Positions 20,611 through 30,518 of a DNA stretch of 64,000 bases are shown here, piece by piece. The notes beneath the pieces are model-generated. The model was not told where the DNA came from. It saw nothing but the letters and a program-made list of their open reading frames with translations, and made no database searches. This stretch comes from Capronia americana (Eukaryota; Ascomycota; Eurotiomycetes; Chaetothyriales; Herpotrichiellaceae), in the NCBI GenBank assembly GCA_016110215.1, contig JADWQD010000004.1, forward strand, positions 2,914,001-2,978,000, given 5' to 3'. The position numbers and the translations under genes were made by a program. Numbering within the stretch: position 1 is the first letter of the stretch; each line of letters opens with the position of its first letter.

Positions 20611-21233
20611 CTCCGATCGTAGGCGACTGCCAAGGGACGGACACGTTGAAGAACAACTAGTTGGGTACTTGAGAGGCCACCCCTTGCGGTGGACGAGCCT
20701 AAGCCACGTGACTGTTGGACAGATCAACATTACTTTCCGGACAGAGGCCACAATATCACAATAGACAGAATGTTGTTCAACAGAGGGGAAGGGGGCACGA
20801 GATCATTGATACACAGTCGATTCTGTCATTGGGGGCGTTGTCTGTGGGTATTTCCGTGCAAGGTACGCGGGACAAGAGGAGAATAAGGAATAAAAGACCA
20901 GGGCGAGCGATTTCAGGAAGGCGGGGCTTCCTTGGCTAGAGTCTGCCATACCAAAAGCTGGTGCAGGGATCTTCAACCTCCTAAACCCATTAAAAACATT
21001 TTCCAGTAATGGCATCTGTTGAGCGATAACCTCTGAATGGATGGCCAGGATAAGTTCATTTGCCCAGGGCACGCCTGGTGCGCAAGAATGCTGGTGTGAC
21101 GGAAGGGACTTCCTTCTGACATGCAAAGTGAGCGCATCACCTCGCCCGCATGTTCATTCGTAAATTCTTGGGTTGGTGGATGATGATGGCTGTCGGCGTT
21201 GGGGCATGGGCTCCATATTCCACCATATACTAC

Positions 21234-21252
21234 TCGGCGGACAGAGCTCCGA
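21234..21252. promoter_or_regulatory. TCGG-N11-CCGA inverted repeat upstream of the regulator
   Basis: TCGG at 21234-21237 and CCGA at 21249-21252 form inverted CGG half-sites separated by 11 nt, the spacing used by Gal4-type Zn2Cys6 dimers. It lies about 220 bp before the regulator ATG, so autoregulation is conceivable. Inference only. Confidence 0.3.
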
Positions 21253-21454
21253 TACCAGTATCCGCCGATAGCCTTACAATCGTTAACACCGAGGACACTT
21301 AAGATAAGCTTAGCCACAGTATCGGTTGACTAGCGTGATACGTTGCACCAACGACACAGTCACCAAGTCACACATTGCGAGGTATCTTCTCTCCAGCTCT
21401 TCAATGCACGCAGACGTTAGAACCTGGATACTAGTCTCACTCCTTCAAGCATCG

Positions 21455-21471
21455 TCTCTCTCTCTCTCTCT
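21455..21471 (+). repeat. (TC)n microsatellite before the regulator start
   Basis: Eight and a half TC units directly precede ATGCAG at 21472. The tract plus ATGCAG looks equally like a polypyrimidine tract with an intron acceptor, so the true start of the regulator could lie in an upstream exon. Confidence 0.7.
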
Positions 21472-23126
21472 ATGCAGCCTTGGCAGCGACAGGACTCGCC
21501 TAGCGGCAAACATGGGACGGCATGTCGAACGTGCCGTCGGAGAGCCCGAAAGTGCGATAAAACCCTCCCAACGTGCCAGAGCTGTAAGAGTCGCGGAGTT
21601 TTATGTGAAGGATATGTTTTGCGCTGGGCCGGACTCGCCGCACGGGGGCGACTCGCTGGAAGGAGCGTCCCTGTGGAGACTGTCTCTACGGCTTTTCATC
21701 TCCCAGCACCAAAAGATTTGAGGTCGGTCACGGGCGAAGCAAGAAATTCCGATGGCAGTGCCACTGCCACTGCCACCTCCTTTCAAGCTGCTGTCGGTCC
21801 GGATCCCACCGATGAAGTCGATAGGTTGATTGAGTACTGTGAGATGGCCCTCTGAGATGGACTACCACCTCCGGGCCACTAGAGTTGACATTGTGTCCTG
21901 GTAGATGCCCACGATCTCAGCTCTGTGTTCTACCTAGGCGCGACGCCAGCTGAGAGCCCTTATCTCCTCCATGTCATCCCCATGACCCGCGAGGTGCTGC
22001 CTGTTCGGTATGCGGTAGCGGCGTCCGCATCGTGCCATCTGGCGGCTCGCCTCAAGGACGATCGCTTGGAGACTGTCAGTCGCGAGCTGCGTCTCAAGGC
22101 GATCGGCCTGCTCCGGAGCCGACTTCAACGCAAGGAACTCTCGACAGACTTCGGCACCTTGGTTAGCATGTTGATGATGGCACAACTCGATGCAAGTAGC
22201 CCACCTCCAATCCCTACTGCATCTTTGTCCAAGTGGCCCTAGTCCTGGCCCTGGTCCACTTTAGCTGACAAGTTCAAAGCTGTGCTCTGGCGACTGTGCG
22301 GAATTTGAAAGCCACCTACCCGCGGCCAAGGCACTGATTGATCACCATGGCGCCGACCAAACCGTGGGAGGATTCTTCGAACAAAGACTGGTTTGGTAAG
22401 ACCGCCCTCTGTATCCTCCATCAATCCAAGGGCTCGCCCGAACTCATAGAACCGTGTAGGTTGGATGTCATGCGATCGACCACTTCGTCACGGTTCCCCA
22501 CGTTTTCGTCGGCGGACATCAAGAAGACCATCAATCGATTTCGGTCGGCTCACGGCCGGCAATGGGGTTGTGACGTGTTCCCGTGCCCCATCGACCTCTT
22601 CGAATACATCGCAGACATCACGGTGTTGTACAAGCTACAGCCTAACACCAGCATGGGCACCTCAGGCTGGGCAGACACCGTCCAGCGGGCAACGATCCTT
22701 GGAAGAAGGGTTAGTGCGTGGAGTTCATCGACGGTGTATTCTTCGCACACCTCACACGTCGTGGGGGCCTGGCACAAGGGAATCCTTCTCTACGTGATGA
22801 GACTGTTCCACCTACCGCAGGACAAGACGTTCGATGAGGAGTCTTTGAAGAGCGACATCTTCCAGCATGCGAACGCGGTGCCCACTGCCACTCGCTGGGG
22901 ATTTTCCATGCTGTGGCCTCTGTTTCAAGCCGGGCTGTGTTTGACAGACGATCACGACCAGGAGCGACGATGGCTTGTGCAGCGCCTCGACACGATGCTG
23001 CGGGCCGTGGGGTGTCGGCAGTTTGATATCGCGCTGTCGACTCTGCAGGTGGTTTGGGCCAAAAGGGACGCGTACTACAACTCGATCACGGCGGGAGATC
23101 TGATGGGACCTCTGATGTTGGCGTGA
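21472..23126 (+). CDS. Zn2Cys6 transcription factor, probable local regulator of the purine block
   Basis: Four exons, 21472-21838, 21905-22191, 22280-22395 and 22460-23126, give 478 aa. The zinc cluster has six cysteines at residues 18, 21, 28, 35, 38 and 45 (CRTC-x6-C-x6-CQSC-x6-C). The regulatory region begins at DEVDRLIEYYAHDLSSVFYL, formed across intron 1, and continues with REVLPVRYAVAASASCHLAA and AEFESHLPAAKALIDHHG. The C-terminus ends near FDIALSTLQVVWAKRDAYYN. Intron 2 uses a GC donor (gat|gcaagt), chosen because it alone restores AQLD-LCSGDCAEFE. It sits between the nucleoside hydrolase and the deaminase/permease pair, so pathway-specific control of purine use is likely but inferred. 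The start is uncertain because a (TC)n-ATGCAG acceptor-like signal overlaps it. Confidence 0.82.
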
Positions 23127-23213
23127 TTTGATTCGTCTTGAATTATTAACATCTCTCTGACGTATATGATATGGTCTAGTGAGGTGACAGGCGACAAACA
23201 GGTTTCTGCCATC

Positions 23214-24500
23214 CTAGGCGTGAGCGGCAACCACCGTTTCCAGCTCCCTCAAGATGTCCATCTTCACGCTTTCAGGCGCCCAGGAGATCTCGGCCGCATT
23301 CCGCGTCAACCTTGCCATGTCGGCGTTGCCAAACCCGCACATCCTCCTGGCCAGCAGCATGTTGTGCAGAATCCACGAGTCCTCCATATACGCGGGGTCG
23401 TCACTGGCGATCGCGACCTTGATTCCGGCCTGGTATAGGGCCGTGATACGCGGGAAGATCTCCTCCTGGGGTTCGTGCCGCAGATACGCCCATGGACAGA
23501 TGGTCATTCCCACCCCCTTCACGCGAATGAGCTCCATCAGCTCCGGCTTCTGCGCCGCGTTCAGCCCATGGTCGATGCGTTCGGCTCCCGTGCCCCCGAC
23601 ATTACAGGCGACTTGACGGATGTGTTCGTGCGTGTCCCGCTGGCCGACGTCGCAGTGGCAGGTCAGACGGAAGCCGTCGGCCCGGGCGCGGGAGAAGACC
23701 TTCTCAAAAAGCGAGGGTGGGCGCAGATACTCGTCCGAGTCTAGGCCGATGCCGACGATCATATCACGGTAGGGAAGGGCCGCTTCGTAGTGCTCCATGG
23801 CCGACTCGGGGGACATGTCGCGGAGGAAGCACATGATCCACTTGGACTTCACCTGGGGTCATGGGTCATTCATTGTACAGTGAGGGCCAGTGTTCTACAC
23901 AGCCCAGTCATTCGCCCCGGGGGGCCGGAGAGGGGAGGGGGGGGGGGGGGGGGGTGTGTTAACTGTGCCGGTGATATTACGCACATTAAGGGATTTCTCT
24001 GCGTGGGCCTGCGCCTCCTTCAAGCCCCCCATCATGGTCGCCCACGTCACGCCTCTCTTGGTATGCCCCTGGGGATCGAAGAAGGGCTCGCAGTAGCGTA
24101 CGTTCATGGCCGCTGCGTGCTCGAAATAGTTCATCGCCAGGTCGTAGAAGTCCTGTTTGGTGACCAGCACTTCGAATCCGCCATAGTAGGCCTCGAAGAA
24201 GGTGAAGCGCTCCTCGGCGTCGTTGAAAGTGTGGCCCGGCCGCGCCTGGATCATCTCGTACGACATCTGGAGCTGTGCGAGGCTGTGGTACGTCTCGCCG
24301 GTGCGCTCGAGTTTCAGCGTGATGCCGTTGCGTTGGGCGAGGTTCCATCGCAGCTCGGGCGTGAGGGTTCCCTCGATGTGAACGTGGAGTTCGATTTTGG
24401 GAAGGGCATGGATGAAGCGGTCCGACTCGTTGCCGTCGAGTAGACTCCGTCGGATGGCCTGTCGCTCGGACAGGGAGATGGCTTTGGCGACCACAGACAT
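23214..24500 (-). CDS. Adenine/adenosine deaminase-family protein
   Basis: Two exons on the minus strand, 24500-23985 and 23852-23214, with a 132-nt intron carrying an 18-nt G/C homopolymer, give 384 aa. Start ATG at 24500; the frame runs further upstream only through a GTG. The amidohydrolase zinc site is present: KIELHVHIEGTL (H39, H41), H238 in LTCHCDVGQ, RIDHGLNA and SDDPAY (D323). The SDDPAY and EGTLTPEL features resemble the Aah1 adenine-deaminase branch more than animal ADA. However, the catalytic HAGE motif is replaced by HCDV, as in a fungal/actinobacterial subgroup whose substrate is not settled. The expected chemistry is purine deamination releasing ammonia. It shares a 708-bp promoter with the purine permease. 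A TATAA-like box lies at about 24595 on this strand. Confidence 0.85.
23937..23954. repeat. 18-nt G homopolymer inside the deaminase intron
   Basis: Eighteen consecutive G on the plus strand (C in the transcript) lie within the 132-nt intron. Such a run is prone to slippage and to sequencing error. Confidence 0.9.
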
Positions 24501-25208
24501 GCTGGGCGTCTTCGCGAAAACAGGAGACGTCTCTGGCGGAAAAGATGGACGTGTTTGGGGATGGATCTTGGAATGTAAGGCACCCACCTACCACTTATAA
24601 AGCTCACCTAGCAGCGGGTCAATGGTCATCCATGGTTGTGGATCGTCGTATCTCTTCTGGTCTGACGGGAGCTAGTGGATGGGTGGGCACAGAATCAACA
24701 TCAACATGGACTCGTGCGATCAATCCAAGTCCTCGGACCTCTCTGCCTGATGATACCAACTTGTCTCCAGCGTAGTACTCCGTCCGCATCTCCACCGTCC
24801 ATACCTTTGCTCATCCTTCATTGGCCAGAGCTTCGGGTGCAGATAGTCACCACATTCGGTTAGTTCTCTCGTGGCTACTCCAGAGACAAAGATACACGGG
24901 AGACTTATTCTCGAGGCCAGAAACTCCTGAAGATCTTGATAAGGACCTCACCAAGGATGATTGCTCAGTCTTGGACACGCCTGGATCGTCGGAGGGCTCC
25001 GAAGAATCTGATCATCCCGGTAGTAGTCGGCTTCCTCTCAACAAGCTGGCAGTGTGTGCAGGAATCTATTTAACTCGAGTCAGTCTGGTCGAACTTCCTT
25101 CTCACCCTTCCCAGCGCAAGGAATCCAGTTGGAAATTCTTTTTCATTCCTCGAAGACCCTCAAGCCCTCAATACTTAGCCACTGACCCTGGAAAAACATC
25201 TCGAAGCC
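24501..25208. promoter_or_regulatory. Shared divergent promoter of deaminase and purine permease
   Basis: 708 bp between the two start codons. It contains a perfect TCGG-N6-CCGA element (24989-25002) and two HGATAR-type GATA sites (AGATAG at 24841, TGATAAG at 24937) that could bind the nitrogen regulator AreA. Two GATA sites are about what chance gives in this length, so only the first element is notable. Confidence 0.55.
24989..25002. promoter_or_regulatory. Perfect TCGG-N6-CCGA (UaY/PPR1-type) site
   Basis: tcgg-agggct-ccga lies 207 bp upstream of the permease ATG and 489 bp upstream of the deaminase ATG. In Aspergillus nidulans the purine-catabolism activator UaY binds exactly this consensus in promoters of purine uptake and degradation genes. 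Binding here is inference from the motif and the neighbouring genes. Confidence 0.55.
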
Positions 25209-26971
25209 ATGGAGACTTTGGAGAAACAGACGTCAGACAGCATGACGAAGATCCAAGAGAATCCTATTGTCGACGTCGAGAGCGGACGCGCCGTCTCCGA
25301 GCAAAACCTGGGCCATGGCGAGCTCCAAGTCGTCCGCATCCGTGAGGGAAACTCGATGCTCCGCAAGCTTCGGGAGGCCGAGATGTGGATGGATCGAAAG
25401 TGGAAGATTGAAGGGATGGGCGCGGAGAGGATCCCGGAGAATGAGCGACGTCCTCCACGGATGGTCAATGTGGGGGAGCCCCTTGACGGCGCTGGAAAAT
25501 ATTGAAGAGACTTCGCTAATGAACTCCCAGATGATGCTGTTCTGGTTTTCCATGCTCATGTCTCCCGGCCTCATCACTATGGGTATTCTCGGCCCCATCC
25601 TTGGGCTGTCAGTCAATGAGTCCATTATCCTCACCGTCTTCGCCGCAAGCATCGGTTCGGTCATCCCCTCATTCACGGCGACACTCTGCGCTCCACTAGG
25701 TTTGCGGCAAATTGCTGCGGCGCGATATGCGTTTGGGATCTGGGGGGCGAAGTTCTGCGGGTTGCTCAACATTATCGTCAACATTGGCTTTGGCACGATC
25801 AACTGTATCGTTGCCGGGCAGCTCCTCAGCGCCGTCAGTAATGGTTCTTTGACTATCGTCGTGGGGATCGTCGTGGTTTGTATTGGTGCCTTTGTTATCT
25901 CGTTCTTTGGATTTCGCTGGATCCAGCGGTATGAATCGGTCGCGTGGTTCCTCATCTTTATCTTCCTCTGTGTTCAGTTTGGTCAGTCGGCGCAGTATTT
26001 CTCTCCAACCCCGGCACTGTCTTATAGTTCTGGCTTGGACAAGACTGGAATCGCCCTCACCTATTTCGCCATCGTCTTTGGCGAATCGGCTGCGTGGTGT
26101 TCGCTCACCGGGGACTACTACGTCCACTACCCGCCTCAGGTCAACAAGTGGCTGGTGTTTTGGATGACTTGGACTGGTCTGACTCTTCCGACTGTCTTCG
26201 TCCTGATTTTGGGTAATCTGTACGGTGGCATCGTTCGGACCAATACAACATTGTCCGACACCTATGATGAGGGTGGAATTGGTGCCTTAATTCTGGCCAC
26301 CATGGCACCTTCCGGGTGGGCGAAGTTTGTGTGCGTCATGTATGCACTCTCCTTTAGTAAGTCTCGGATGCTTCCACCCTGCCTACTAGCTTTCTCTAAC
26401 ACGCCTTCAGTGGCCAATGTCACCGCGATCATCTACTCCTCATCGCTCTCCATTCAGCTCTGGGGCAAGCATTTTCTGGCAGTGCCACGCTTTGTTTGGA
26501 ACATTCTCCTCACAGCAATCAGCCTCGGGCTCGCTTGGGGCGGAAGAGACTCCCTGGAACAGATTCTGGAGAACTTCTTGGTTCTTTTAGGGTACTGGAC
26601 CATCTGCTTTGGAGTCATCCTCGCCATCGAAACATTCTGGTTCAGACCTCGGATTGGTGGCTATGACATTGAGGGATGGCAGGATCAATCTCGTATGCCC
26701 TGGGGCCTGGCTGGATGTGGCAGCCTTGCGTTGGGCATCGGGCTGAGTTTTCTGGGCATGGATCAGACCTGGGTAAGCTTATCCCGTCGTCCAAGCGGCC
26801 GTGTGTGCTGGTAATCGTTCACTGACAAAAAGACCCTCCTAGTTCGTCGGCCCGGTTGCAAAGCTCATCGGAGCCTATGGAGGGGATCTGGGCAATTACT
26901 TCACCTTGATAGCTGTACTCACGAGCTATCCGGTGCTCAGACACTTGGAGATCAAGTACACTGGACGTTAG
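25209..26971 (+). CDS. NCS1-family purine-cytosine permease (Fcy2/FcyB type)
   Basis: Four exons, 25209-25469, 25531-26356, 26411-26772 and 26843-26971, give 525 aa. The family imports purine bases and cytosine with protons across the plasma membrane. The cytosolic N-terminus ends in the conserved ERIPENERRPPRMVN, then spliced onto MMLFWFSMLMSPGLITMGIL. About 12 membrane segments follow, with SFTATLCAPLGLRQIAAARY-type residues in helix 3, WIQRYESVAWFL, FGESAAWCSLTGDYYVHYPP and a C-terminal FVGPVAKLIGAYGGDLGNYF recovered in the last small exon. Without these splices two stop codons interrupt the protein. It is divergent from the deaminase, which points to uptake coupled to deamination of purines as a nitrogen source. 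Confidence 0.93.
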
Positions 26972-27535
26972 GGTGTCGGCTTGTTCATAGGAGAAAGCCA
27001 TCAGCGCCATGAAGCACGTCACCTCCACACTCAGAGATTCCGAGAAGCTGGAAGAGATGGCACTGTTGTTGAAGTATCCAGATCAATGAGAATAGCATCA
27101 TCAGCACGGCGAGAGTAGGGCGTTTTTCTCGGTGCACCTCTGCCTTCACCATCGGCGCTACGGCGCGAAGGAAATCGGCGTCGCGGAAGTCGGGGATGAG
27201 AAACGAACCACGAAGGCTGTAAACAGACTTTGATCTGCGGTGATAGCTACTAGGTAGGCACCTAGGTATCGACGAGGCGCGTCAGGTCGGGGTGAGCCCC
27301 AAGTGAGGCGCGAGCATTTAGGGAACCATTGCTCGAACTGCCAAGCTTGTGCAACCGCGTTAAGCCATCCTTGTCCACGTCTACACAGAATCTTAGCTCG
27401 TGTGAGCATACCATTACACGCGACTACCTGCTTCTCGTATCGCAAGATGGGCCATCCCCAGTTCGCCGGGTACTCGTCATCATCATCTCTCAGGCCGTGC
27501 TGCCTCCGGGTGCATCCAGAGCGATACTAGAAACA
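26972..27535. other. Intergenic region, no gene seen
   Basis: Between the permease 3' end and the DUF6914-like gene. Short frames only. Confidence 0.55.
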
Positions 27536-28087
27536 ATGCCGCGCAATAAACCTCGACTCCAGCTCGGTCTGTACGCGCGGCCAAAACATCCCGGCACCTA
27601 CCACTACGCGCTCTTCGTTTCCCCCAAGTTCACCAAACCTCTGGAGGGCAGGACGGCGACCAAACACCACGCCAAAAACACGCTACAAAATATCTCTGGA
27701 GAACTTAGCCAGCCGTGGCGCTACGAACGTATTGCTATCCCAGATGTAAGGCTAGAGCACCGTCTCTTAGTCCGCGTGGTCATAGCCAAAATTATATCGG
27801 TTGACGCGCTGGAGAGGACCCTCGAAACTCTCCCGATTTACCAAATCGACGACTCGGATCAGGTGAAAGCGCAATCTTTCAATTGTCTAACCTGGGTCGA
27901 AGCAGCGTTGGAGGCACTGAGGCAGAAGGGAGTTTTGGCTGGGTTGGGAGACTGGGAGTGGATTCAAAAACAGTCGCTTGAGTACGTCGAGGGGAAAATT
28001 GCGCTGGGGAGGTGGGGCGCGAATTGGCCAGGAGAGACTGAAGTGCCTGTGCTGGATTTGCTGGATGGCAGAGAGATTGTTGGATAG
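27536..28087 (+). CDS. Small DUF6914-like fungal protein
   Basis: Single-exon 183-aa protein from ATG 27536 (context aacaATGc). The open frame extends 69 codons upstream without a convincing start. The opening RLQLGLYARPKHPGTYHYAL, the middle WRYERIAI...LLVRVVIAKI and the Cys/Trp segment SFNCLTWVEAALEALRQKGV resemble a family of short fungal proteins of unknown function (annotated as DUF6914 as far as I recall). No signal peptide or membrane segment. It lies just beyond the purine block with no clear functional link. Confidence 0.7.
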   Translation: MPRNKPRLQLGLYARPKHPGTYHYALFVSPKFTKPLEGRTATKHHAKNTLQNISGELSQPWRYERIAIPDVRLEHRLLVRVVIAKIISVDALERTLETLPIYQIDDSDQVKAQSFNCLTWVEAALEALRQKGVLAGLGDWEWIQKQSLEYVEGKIALGRWGANWPGETEVPVLDLLDGREIVG

Positions 28088-28776
28088 CAGGAGTTTACTC
28101 GCGTATACTTGGGACTGTCGACTGTCGCAGCACTAACGACACTGTGGCGGCCCAGTCCCTTTCCTGTCCATGTCCCCCATTTCAAGGTATCCAGAATCCC
28201 TATGATTCGGATGCTCCACAGCTCAAGGGGATCTCACCTCGAACTTCTTTATATTTGCTTCTCTGTAGGCCAACATGGGAATTCCGCGACGAGAAAGTTT
28301 GAAGGGTAACAGAACAGGCTCCTAAAGCGGAATGGGTAACCGTATCAAGATGAAAAATCCGGAGGAACAAAAGAGAAAAAGGTAATGAAAGATACAGGAA
28401 TAATGTAATGCTAGACTGACTAGGTGCAAGCCTCGTGATTTGGAAGCGTTCTGTTGCGGATCGATGGAGATACTGTGCGTGCATACCTCACATATCATTC
28501 ACCTCACAGTCACCTCTCTTTCATCTCGGTTTGCTTATCTTGACCACTTCTTCTCTTCATGCCTCTCTTGTTTCTTTCTCGAAATGTGCAGTTCGAACAG
28601 TCGCACAACACATGAACGTCCGTCAAGGATGTGTCGAGGTGCAAGCATCCGAGCCGAGGCATTGACCGTACGCGGAAATCTAGACGATCAAGTCATCTTT
28701 CAACAACACTTTTATCTCTACACGTCTCTGCTTCTTCGAAAGTACGAGCTACTTATCGCCAGATCAGGTCGTCAGC
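28088..28776. other. Intergenic region / 5' leader of the CoA-transferase gene
   Basis: Pyrimidine-rich before the next gene (about 28500-28590), as often in fungal promoters and 5' leaders. No gene seen. Confidence 0.5.
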
Positions 28777-30237
28777 ATGAACAGGACCACATTTCGCACA
28801 ATCGATAGCATCACCCACATATGGGAGACTCTCAATCTCCCGAAGGAAACGCTCAAATCTGTCAATCTCCCCGACGCCGATCTTAACTGCGTCCCTTCGT
28901 CGTTCAAAATCGGTCATCTAGCGCAAGCTTCAATCACTCTTGCAGCTTTGCTCGCGACCCTGATCCACTCCGAGCGCGACTCCCTTTCGGCCATCCCGCA
29001 GGTCACGGTACCTGTCCGCCATGCAGTATTGGAGTTCAAGTCCGAGCGGCTCTTCACCGTCAACGGCATGCCTATGCCCTTGGCGTGGGGCCCGATAGGC
29101 GGTCTACACAGGACATCGGATGGATACGTGCGCGTTCATGACTCGTTCCCGAATCACCGCGCCGCGACCAAGAAGCTGCTCAGCCTCGGTGATGAAGCGA
29201 ACCGAGAAGATGTGAGCCGCGCGATTGCGAACTGGAGATCCATTGATCTTGAGGATGCGGCGGTCGATGGCGGAGCTGTGATTGCAGCGTTGAGGAGCTT
29301 CGAGCAATGGGATGAATTGCCTCACGCGAAAGCCGTGGCGGACTTTCCGATCCAAATCACCAAGATTGCTGATTCACCCGCTGTGATTCCGGAGCACCTT
29401 GCTGCCGACCGTGGTACGAAAAGGTGTCTCCATGGGCTGCGAGTAGTGGAACTCAGTCGTGTTATCGCTGCACCGGTTGCGGGGAGAACGTTGGCCGCCC
29501 ACGGCGCGGATGTACTCTGGATCACGAGCCCGAAGCTGCCGGATCTCCCCAGCATCGATCGGGACACGGGAAGAGGCAAGAGAACTGCGCAACTAGACCT
29601 CAACCAGAGAGAGGATCTGGACAGACTTCTTGAACTTGTCGACGACGCGGATGTCTTCCTCCAGGGATATCGTCCGGAAAGTCTGGCCGCGCGAGGCCTC
29701 TCCCCTGCACAACTGGCTAAAAGACGAACAGATGACGGAAAGAAGGGCATCATCTGCGCGAATCTTTCGGCGTATGGTCCCGCTGGCCCGTGGAAGAACA
29801 GGCGGGGCTTCGACTCCCTCGTGCAGACATGTTCTGGAATGAACGTCTCTGAAGCCCAACACTTCGGCCAAATCGATCCTCCCGCCAAGCCCATGCCTTG
29901 TCAAGCACTTGACCATGCGAGCGGTTATTTCCTCGCAGCCGGGATTCTGGCTGCTTTGTATCGGCAGATTAGGGAAGGTGGGTCCTGGCAGGTCGATGTC
30001 AGTCTAGCCGGGACGATGAAGTATCTCAGGAGTTTGGGCCAGTATGATGGCCACTCAGGGTTTGAGTGTGAAGACGTCGACTCGATCGCGGAAGTGCCTG
30101 AGGAGTATCTCGAATCCAGGATATCCGAATTCGGGACCCTGAAGGCTGTCAAACATGCCGCCACCATCGATGGCATTGACGTGGGATGGGATGTCATGCC
30201 GAAACCATTAGGATCTGACAAGCCTAGTTGGCTTTGA
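28777..30237 (+). CDS. Class III CoA-transferase (CaiB/BaiF family)
   Basis: Single-exon 486-aa protein starting at ATG 28777. Class III enzymes move CoA between acyl-CoA and a free carboxylic acid by way of an active-site Asp. Features: an N-terminal domain with VLEFKSERLFTVNGMPMPLA, a central GLRVVELSRVIAAPVAGRTL where the CaiB core begins, GADVLWITSPKLPDLP, DRDTGRGKRTAQLDLNQRED (the conserved GRGKR-x-LDL block), DVFLQGYRPESLAARGLSPA, ANLSAYGPAGPWKNRRGFDS and a C-terminal region in the GSWQVDVSLAGTM block. The N-terminal extension before the core is usual for the fungal two-domain members. No peroxisomal or mitochondrial signal is obvious. The neighbourhood gives no substrate clue. Confidence 0.9.
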   Translation: MNRTTFRTIDSITHIWETLNLPKETLKSVNLPDADLNCVPSSFKIGHLAQASITLAALLATLIHSERDSLSAIPQVTVPVRHAVLEFKSERLFTVNGMPMPLAWGPIGGLHRTSDGYVRVHDSFPNHRAATKKLLSLGDEANREDVSRAIANWRSIDLEDAAVDGGAVIAALRSFEQWDELPHAKAVADFPIQITKIADSPAVIPEHLAADRGTKRCLHGLRVVELSRVIAAPVAGRTLAAHGADVLWITSPKLPDLPSIDRDTGRGKRTAQLDLNQREDLDRLLELVDDADVFLQGYRPESLAARGLSPAQLAKRRTDDGKKGIICANLSAYGPAGPWKNRRGFDSLVQTCSGMNVSEAQHFGQIDPPAKPMPCQALDHASGYFLAAGILAALYRQIREGGSWQVDVSLAGTMKYLRSLGQYDGHSGFECEDVDSIAEVPEEYLESRISEFGTLKAVKHAATIDGIDVGWDVMPKPLGSDKPSWL

Positions 30238-30518
30238 CAGACGTTATACAGTGGTGTGCCTCTCATACCCCTCACACGTCGTGAGGGCTGCAGGCCAAGT
30301 CTCACGAATTTCGAACTACTTTGAAGCTGATCCTTGGACCCGAGGGGGAACGGGAGTGGGCTGCTCTTGGAGACATATGTTTCATGTTGTGTGAATAGTA
30401 AGTCCACTGATTCTAGATACTTCCACTCACTCCCAGGGCTAAACTAAAGACCTGTTCGCACTTTCCCCCGGACTGCTGCCTGATGGCCCTTGTGAATGCT
30501 CACCTGAGCTCTTCAGCA
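30238..30518. other. Convergent 3' gap
   Basis: 281 bp between the CoA-transferase and the DUF2235 gene, which are convergent. Nothing recognised. Confidence 0.5.

Larger units (their letters stand above)
20611..21471. other. Intergenic region upstream of the cluster regulator
   Basis: Holds the promoter of the Zn2Cys6 regulator. A TCGG-N11-CCGA inverted repeat lies at 21234-21252 and a (TC)n run at 21455-21471 abuts the assigned start codon. No gene seen. Confidence 0.5.

Noticed and set aside
24841..24943. Two GATA sites as proof of AreA control
   Set aside because: About two HGATAR sites are expected by chance in 708 bp counting both strands, so they carry little weight.
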